From positions 1 through 56,444 of the forward strand of contig PQXF01000018.1 of NCBI GenBank assembly GCA_003194445.1: 56,444 bases of DNA. Reading direction: 5' to 3'. The notes beneath the pieces are model-generated. The model worked only from the letters and a program-made list of their open reading frames with translations. It was not told the DNA's origin and searched no databases. The position numbers were made by a program, and so were the translations under genes. Every line of letters starts with the position of its first letter. Position 1 is the first letter of the stretch. Positions 52,404 to 56,444 of this stretch are shown piece after piece. Source of the DNA: Candidatus Methanogaster sp. GTDB lineage: Archaea; Halobacteriota; Methanosarcinia; Methanosarcinales; Methanogasteraceae.

Positions 52404-53711
52404 TTATTTATGTTGTGAAGCACAAATAGCATCAACTACCTGTTTTGCTCCATGCGCAACCCCTTCTGCCATAATATGCGCGGGTGGTTTGTTCCCATCT
52501 CCCACCATAAAGAGATTCTCTATTGGAGTTCTATTTGGCAAATCTTCCCCTTGTGTTATGTAATTCGCGGGCCAATCACTGTGAAATGAATGGGTACATA
52601 AAATTTCGCATTGTTCATCGAAATCAGGAAATATCTTGTGTAGATCGGCGATACCCAGTTCTATCTCATTTTTAATATTTTGATTTTTAAGTATCTGGTG
52701 TGTGAGTAATAGGTGCTTACCTTCTGGTGCAAGGGACGGATCTATCGCGGTCGGCTGGACCATCCCGCACACACGTTCGCCAATCGGAGTAAGTGTTATC
52801 CCGCTGTGCCCCAGCATATCCTTCGACGCAGCAATAGAGATCGTGATTCCAGCAGGCGGTTTTTTCCATCTCAATTCTGACAAAACTCCCGAATATTCCC
52901 CTCTATCTATTTTTTCATAAGTTTTTATCGGTCCGAGATTGCTAACTATATATCTCCCTGTCAATTCCATGCATTCCCCACCCACTTTTACTACAACGCC
53001 GTCAGCCCTCGCTTTATGTACAAGTATCTTCCGGACATCTGCATTTGTGACTATTTTGCCATTATGTGCCGATATGACCTCTTTCAGACCTTTTATAACT
53101 CCCTTACATCCACCAATAGGCACAACCCGGTTATCCAGTAAGAGTCCTTGCAGGAGTATATTTCTGAGGATTCCAAACATCGCTTTTGATGAGATATCTT
53201 CCAGCGACAAACTGAGCGAAAAATTCGTGAATGCTTCAAAGAACCGATAAAGGTCATCATTTCCGATTTCACTCTTTAGATATTCTCCGAAAGATATTCC
53301 AAGATCCTTTTGAGGTTGCATGAATTCAAAAATGACTTTTGCGAGTGCCAGTCTGGCAGATGTTGATTTCAATGTATTGAATATGCCAGCCGCATTTCTG
53401 CATGATCTTCGATGATCGTCCCAGATATATTCCACCCAAACGTCAGTTTTTTTGTAATCAATCCCAAATTCTCTCATAATTTTTGTGAATGACCCCCTCG
53501 AATTTGGTATCATATGCACCGCACCCGAAGGTATCTCATATCCCTTGAAATTGAAACTTGTAAACCGCCCCCCTATAAATGAGAGCCTTTCAAAAACAAT
53601 GACTGAGAATCCATTCTTACTGAGCATAGCTGCTGAGAGTAAACCGCCGATGCCTGCACCAGCAACTATTACATCATACGAATCGAGTTTGTTGGGCATA
53701 CCGATAGGCAT
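52404..53711 (-). CDS. Phytoene-desaturase/carotenoid-isomerase-like FAD oxidoreductase
   Basis: The protein of about 435 aa has the dinucleotide-binding start YDVIVAGAGIGGLLSAAMLS and the desaturase second motif (VIVFERLSFIGGRF). It ends with the family's GDGNKPPAHIMAEGVAHGAK. COG1233-type enzymes desaturate or isomerise isoprenoids. The start at 53711 follows GAAGGA; ATGs at 53699 and 53729 are alternatives. All overlap the ferredoxin gene, so electron transfer between the two is plausible. AT-rich relative to neighbours. Confidence 0.85.
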   Translation of the reverse strand: MPIGMPNKLDSYDVIVAGAGIGGLLSAAMLSKNGFSVIVFERLSFIGGRFTSFNFKGYEIPSGAVHMIPNSRGSFTKIMREFGIDYKKTDVWVEYIWDDHRRSCRNAAGIFNTLKSTSARLALAKVIFEFMQPQKDLGISFGEYLKSEIGNDDLYRFFEAFTNFSLSLSLEDISSKAMFGILRNILLQGLLLDNRVVPIGGCKGVIKGLKEVISAHNGKIVTNADVRKILVHKARADGVVVKVGGECMELTGRYIVSNLGPIKTYEKIDRGEYSGVLSELRWKKPPAGITISIAASKDMLGHSGITLTPIGERVCGMVQPTAIDPSLAPEGKHLLLTHQILKNQNIKNEIELGIADLHKIFPDFDEQCEILCTHSFHSDWPANYITQGEDLPNRTPIENLFMVGDGNKPPAHIMAEGVAHGAKQVVDAICASQHK

Positions 53712-53836
53712 TTCATACATCCTTCGCATTCTTCCATATCAAGTTTGGCAACGCCAAAAACGGCAATGGCTAAGTATGGACAGTTTGTTTCACAATAGCC
53801 ACAGCCAACACAGTTATTTTCATTTATCTGAATCAT
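53669..53836 (-). CDS. Small 2[4Fe-4S] ferredoxin (55 aa)
   Basis: Translation from the ATG at 53836 gives MIQINENNCVGCGYCETNCP, later CEGCMKCLSVCP, and ends SIRMM. Two complete CxxCxxCxxxCP motifs (C9, C12, C15, C19 and C37, C40, C43, C47) bind two [4Fe-4S] clusters. Its 3' end overlaps the FAD oxidoreductase. It is the likely electron donor or acceptor for that enzyme or for the geranylgeranyl reductase downstream. Confidence 0.9.
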   Translation of the reverse strand: MIQINENNCVGCGYCETNCPYLAIAVFGVAKLDMEECEGCMKCLSVCPTNSIRMM

Positions 53837-53933
53837 ATTATCTTTTGTACCAGGTAGTACTTGGTTCCTTATCGTATCTATATCTACGAATAGGTAATGC
53901 AGCGACTACTAAAAGTTTTCCCGGCGAGTCCTC

Positions 53934-54020
53934 GAGTCCGTCTCTGGAAGCTTTCTCTGCGGCAATCGAACCTGCCGGACCGCCGCCCGCGATGATCACG
54001 TCGTACACATCCCTTTGCAT
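53934..54020 (-). pseudogene. Fragment of a geranylgeranyl reductase (first 29 codons)
   Basis: From an ATG at 54020 the sequence reads MQRDVYDVIIAGGGPAGSIA, then AEKASRDGL, matching the start of the reductase at 51291. Homology ends abruptly there. The rest of the open frame (to 53838) is unrelated. At DNA level it matches 51205-51285 on the same strand with scattered substitutions, forming a direct repeat around the AT-rich island. It begins 1 nt after the stop of the gene at 54022, where an intact reductase would be expected. Confidence 0.75.
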
Positions 54021-54021
54021 A

Positions 54022-54915
54022 TCATCCCGCCGCGGCAAGTTCCTCGAAGTATCTTCCGACCAGGTCAGCATCATCAATTTGCTCTTGTGATGTTTCTGAA
54101 CCAGCTGCCTCTACCGGAAACGCGGGAGACTCCGTAAACTCATGAGCCTCAGTTTCCGATGTTTCGCGGATCGAAAACTCGGATCCGATGCCAGTATACA
54201 TCGTGAGGTCAAGGTTCGTGCCCTCGATGGACGCAACCGATGGCGCGCCATAGATGTCCTTGCTGCCCGTGCCTGCTCCCTTGGTCAGGTCGCCACCACC
54301 ACCGCCGCCTTCACTACCACCTCCACCAATCAGGGGCAGTTGTACGCCACGGGCAGACTCAGCCACAGAGAAATTTGCAACTGCAAGCGATACGATGAAG
54401 AACGCAAGCAGGATAATCAAGACCACTCTCGATGTGATCCGTTTCCGGTTCAAAAACGACGAATATGCGACCTCATCCATCTCCGCTGTGACCATCTCTG
54501 TCAGGTCATCGACCACCACATTCTCAATCCCGCGGTTGTCATACGCGGTTTTCAAAGGCTCATCCAGTCTGGGATATGCGGCACCTACGGATGCGCAGAC
54601 GCCGTCGCGCCTTCTGCGCGTAAACATTACAAGCAGGATCGAGATCGGCGCCATAGCCGCAATGGCGAGCAGGACTGCACACACCGCAGGTGCTGCAATC
54701 TCCATGCCAACCTCTGAGAACGTGATGATATCGACATCCACAATCTCTGCGCAGATCTGGTGGACGCCTGTGAAGATGACAAGAGCGTACGATGCCATAA
54801 AGACGAGAATCACATCAAGTAGCGCATAATATCGACCCAGTTTCCCGGAGAAGCCACCGAGTTCGAGTAGCATCTCAGTGTATCGGTACATGCTGAATTC
54901 TCCCTCCGCATCCAT
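54022..54915 (-). CDS. Membrane protein with Gly-rich linker (297 aa, unknown)
   Basis: From the ATG at 54915 (MDAEGEFSMYRYTEMLLELG) there are membrane segments near 37-57, 75-105 and 175-200. A Gly-rich linker (GGGGSEGGGGGG) and an acidic, Thr/Ser-rich C-terminal part follow. The ATG lies one base after the TAA of the regulator gene, so the two are probably cotranscribed. No family was recognised. Confidence 0.65.
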   Translation of the reverse strand: MDAEGEFSMYRYTEMLLELGGFSGKLGRYYALLDVILVFMASYALVIFTGVHQICAEIVDVDIITFSEVGMEIAAPAVCAVLLAIAAMAPISILLVMFTRRRRDGVCASVGAAYPRLDEPLKTAYDNRGIENVVVDDLTEMVTAEMDEVAYSSFLNRKRITSRVVLIILLAFFIVSLAVANFSVAESARGVQLPLIGGGGSEGGGGGGDLTKGAGTGSKDIYGAPSVASIEGTNLDLTMYTGIGSEFSIRETSETEAHEFTESPAFPVEAAGSETSQEQIDDADLVGRYFEELAAAG

Positions 54916-54916
54916 A

Positions 54917-55462
54917 TTAACTGCTTCGCTTGCGTGCGGCAAGTTCGATCGCCCGCACAATGCTGCTCGTAGGATTGATCGTTGCCACCGGGATGCGTAA
55001 TATCTTCTCGACAGTCGGGCTTACGATCGGTGCGCATACGAGCGCTGATGCGCCGTCACGCTCGGCGCGAACCGCTGCTATGATTGCATCCTCCATCGTA
55101 GAGGCGGCATACTCTCGCACGACCACGTTCTCACCCTCTATCAGTATCTGCCTCTCTGTGATGCGGTCGAGTACCGGACGCGCCGCAATGACCGCGATGA
55201 AGTTCTTCTCTGTTCCTTCGAGTTTTCGTATGGCATGTACGATCTGCCGAAGCGTCTTCACATTTGGCTCGCGGCGCCCTTCGAGTAGCTTGTACATCGT
55301 GCTTTGCGGAATCGAGGCGCATTCGCTGAATTCGAGGACGGTTATGCCGAGTTCCTCCTTTATCGTTCTCGAAAGCACGCTCCTGAACCGCTCGTCTGAT
55401 TCGAATACGGAACGGATCACCCCGTCTGCTAACGTCTTTGGAGTCGACGCTTGCGTTATCAT
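54917..55462 (-). CDS. HTH transcriptional regulator (archaeal, COG1709-like)
   Basis: From the ATG at 55462 (MITQASTPKTLADGVIRSVF) the 181-aa protein has an XRE-type helix-turn-helix (about 40-95: LGITVLEFSECASIPQSTMY, KLLEGRREPNVKTLRQIVHA) and a C-terminal domain (about 95-178, AAVRAERDGASALVCAPIVS). An extended reading from a GTG at 55501 abuts the pth2 start and was rejected. TATA-like GGTATATG (about 55489-55496) suits a leaderless start. It may regulate the membrane protein it precedes. Confidence 0.8.
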   Translation of the reverse strand: MITQASTPKTLADGVIRSVFESDERFRSVLSRTIKEELGITVLEFSECASIPQSTMYKLLEGRREPNVKTLRQIVHAIRKLEGTEKNFIAVIAARPVLDRITERQILIEGENVVVREYAASTMEDAIIAAVRAERDGASALVCAPIVSPTVEKILRIPVATINPTSSIVRAIELAARKRSS

Positions 55463-55501
55463 ACGATGATATAATGTTTCTATGCGTTCATATACCTTCA
55501 C

Positions 55502-55849
55502 ATGACCGAGTACAAACAGTGCATCATCATCCGGGAGGATCTGAAACTCTCACGCGGGAAACTTGCGGTGCAGGTCGCACATGCTGCGGTGTCCGCGGCA
55601 GAGCAAGCAGACTCGAGCGATCGCAGGGCGTGGAAGGATGGCGGGCAGAAGAAGATCGTGCTGCAGGTGAAGGATCTTTCAGAGATGTATGGGCTGAAGA
55701 TGGACGCGGAAGCAGCAGGACTTCCGGCATCGCTGATCACGGACGCGGGTCTAACCGAGATACCGCCTGGCACAGTCACTGCACTTGGCATAGGGCCTGG
55801 CAGGTCCGATAAACTGGACGCGGTAACAGGGGAACTGCGGCTGGTGTAG
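55502..55849 (+). CDS. pth2: Peptidyl-tRNA hydrolase, archaeal/eukaryotic type
   Basis: The 115-aa Pth2 protein has [33 protein letters not shown], the KIVLQV strand, [19 protein letters not shown] and the C-terminal [20 protein letters not shown]. It releases tRNA from stalled peptidyl-tRNAs. Length and residues (H27-like position in QVAHA, D in ITDAG) are normal. Divergent from the HTH gene with about 39 bp between starts; a GATATAATG near 55469 could be its TATA box. Confidence 0.95.
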   Translation: MTEYKQCIIIREDLKLSRGKLAVQVAHAAVSAAEQADSSDRRAWKDGGQKKIVLQVKDLSEMYGLKMDAEAAGLPASLITDAGLTEIPPGTVTALGIGPGRSDKLDAVTGELRLV

Positions 55850-55873
55850 ATGTTCGGGTCGCCAAACTACGTG

Positions 55874-56032
55874 CGATGGCTCCGCTGTCGACCTCTCCTT
55901 AAACGCCGAGACCGAATCAACCCCGTGCCCATAGATCGTAAACAGCGCTGGATCATTCGTATGCGTCCGGAGCGGGATTAACGTCCGGTGATCCGGCAGA
56001 ACCATGATCGCGCAGAGTGTGCTGTCATATCG
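55874..56032 (-). pseudogene. Relic of an ApgM-type phosphoglycerate mutase (C-terminal piece)
   Basis: The minus-strand translation RYDSTLCAIMVLPDHRTLIP, LRTHTNDPALFTIYGHGVDS, VSAFKERSTAEPS matches the C-terminal metal-site region of archaeal ApgM (LPDHPTP, LRTHTxDPVPFxIYGxG). Sequences on both sides are unrelated, so only about 53 codons remain. The intact enzyme role is covered by gpmI at 44135. Confidence 0.7.
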
Positions 56033-56135
56033 GATGAGCAGACCGCAACATAAACAATGAATGGCTAAAAAGAGAACAGAGTAGACGAGGGTGCAATGAT
56101 ACGCGCATCTTTGAAATAGCATAATCGAAGAGGTT

Positions 56136-56444
56136 ATGAAGATGAAGAATGTCCGGAAAACAGCGGATTGGATCGAGATGGCGTTAGAAGATCTGGATGC
56201 CGCCGTTGCAGATATTGCTGACGAGAGGTACCCTGCAAGTGTCTTTCATGCGCAACAATGCACAGAGAAACTGATGAAAGCGGTTTTGTACTTTTTTGGT
56301 ATAATCCACGAAAAAACGGCGCTGTTCAAAAATCCAGTGATAGCCAAACATTTTACCATAGTATCTCATCACTTTCATCATATTGGAGCTGGCAAAACTA
56401 TTCCATGTGGATTTCATACCAGATTTTTACCACAATCTGCACAC
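56136..56444 (+). CDS. HEPN domain protein (partial, runs off the window)
   Basis: The frame is open from the ATG at 56136 (or 56142) to the last base, 103 codons. MKMKNVRKTADWIEMALEDL, ASVFHAQQCTEKLMKAVLYF and a following FGIIHEKT are the HEPN helical pattern of proteins paired with minimal nucleotidyltransferases. The catalytic R-x4-6-H motif is not evident in the visible part. It is separate from the HEPN-MNT pair at 8 kb. Confidence 0.75.
   Translation, partial: MKMKNVRKTADWIEMALEDLDAAVADIADERYPASVFHAQQCTEKLMKAVLYFFGIIHEKTALFKNPVIAKHFTIVSHHFHHIGAGKTIPCGFHTRFLPQSAH

Overview
The window is from an archaeon, most likely a member of the Halobacteriota close to methanogens or anaerobic methane/alkane oxidisers. 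Supporting genes are a methanogenesis-marker-2-like AIR-synthase protein, Dph2, aIF2-beta with a TRAM domain, L10e, Pth2, DUF373, two geranylgeranyl-reductase loci (one a fragment), PGF-CTERM surface proteins, TATA boxes about 27 nt upstream of start codons (leaderless transcripts) and a tRNA-Leu without an encoded CCA. A RuvC resolvase of bacterial type and a dockerin protein are unusual for such a genome.

Layout. 1-5.6 kb: a frameshifted fluoride channel gene, DUF190, ruvC, two membrane-anchored exported proteins and, divergently from a shared palindromic TATA box, a tubulin/FtsZ-superfamily protein. 5.8-9.3 kb: two tandem exported proteins behind a 19-bp palindrome, a JAMM-type metalloprotease, an MNT-HEPN pair and a small winged-helix-like gene. 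9.3-32.7 kb: the main feature, a co-directional array of twelve paralogous P-loop ATPases (about 350 aa, archaeal ATPase family) alternating with genes for exported proteins (LamG or DUF2341 ectodomain, DUF11-like repeats, PGF-CTERM tail) or short remnants of them. 32.7-37.6 kb: two tandem VIT-vWFA surface proteins. 37.8-50.0 kb: mostly housekeeping genes (dph2, serB-like phosphatase, DUF373, gpmI, tRNA-Leu, marker-2-like, trpA, aIF2-beta, rpl10e). 50.1-54.0 kb: a geranylgeranyl reductase and an AT-rich island (split membrane protein, carotenoid-type oxidoreductase, 55-aa ferredoxin) bordered by a second truncated reductase 5' end. 54.0-56.4 kb: a membrane protein, an HTH regulator, pth2, a phosphoglycerate mutase (ApgM) relic and a HEPN gene that runs off the window.

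The array has rules that can be read directly. Every ATPase stop codon lies inside an 8-nt overlap with the start of the following exported-protein ORF (12 of 12), and nine of the ATPase starts overlap the stop of the ORF before them as ATGA. The ATPases are mosaics: a conserved N-terminal P-loop part, one of three central modules, a conserved Walker B/GGKP core, one of eight C-terminal modules and a conserved last 15 or so codons. Central and C-terminal modules assort independently: each of the four C-terminal modules found twice is joined to two different central modules. Two copies of a roughly 2.87-kb duplication have near-identical flanks but different C-terminal modules. Several exported-protein genes have collapsed to a signal peptide joined to the last codons of the tail, yet keep both overlaps. 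I read this as a recombining, translationally coupled ATPase/surface-protein diversification locus. Its function cannot be assigned from sequence alone.
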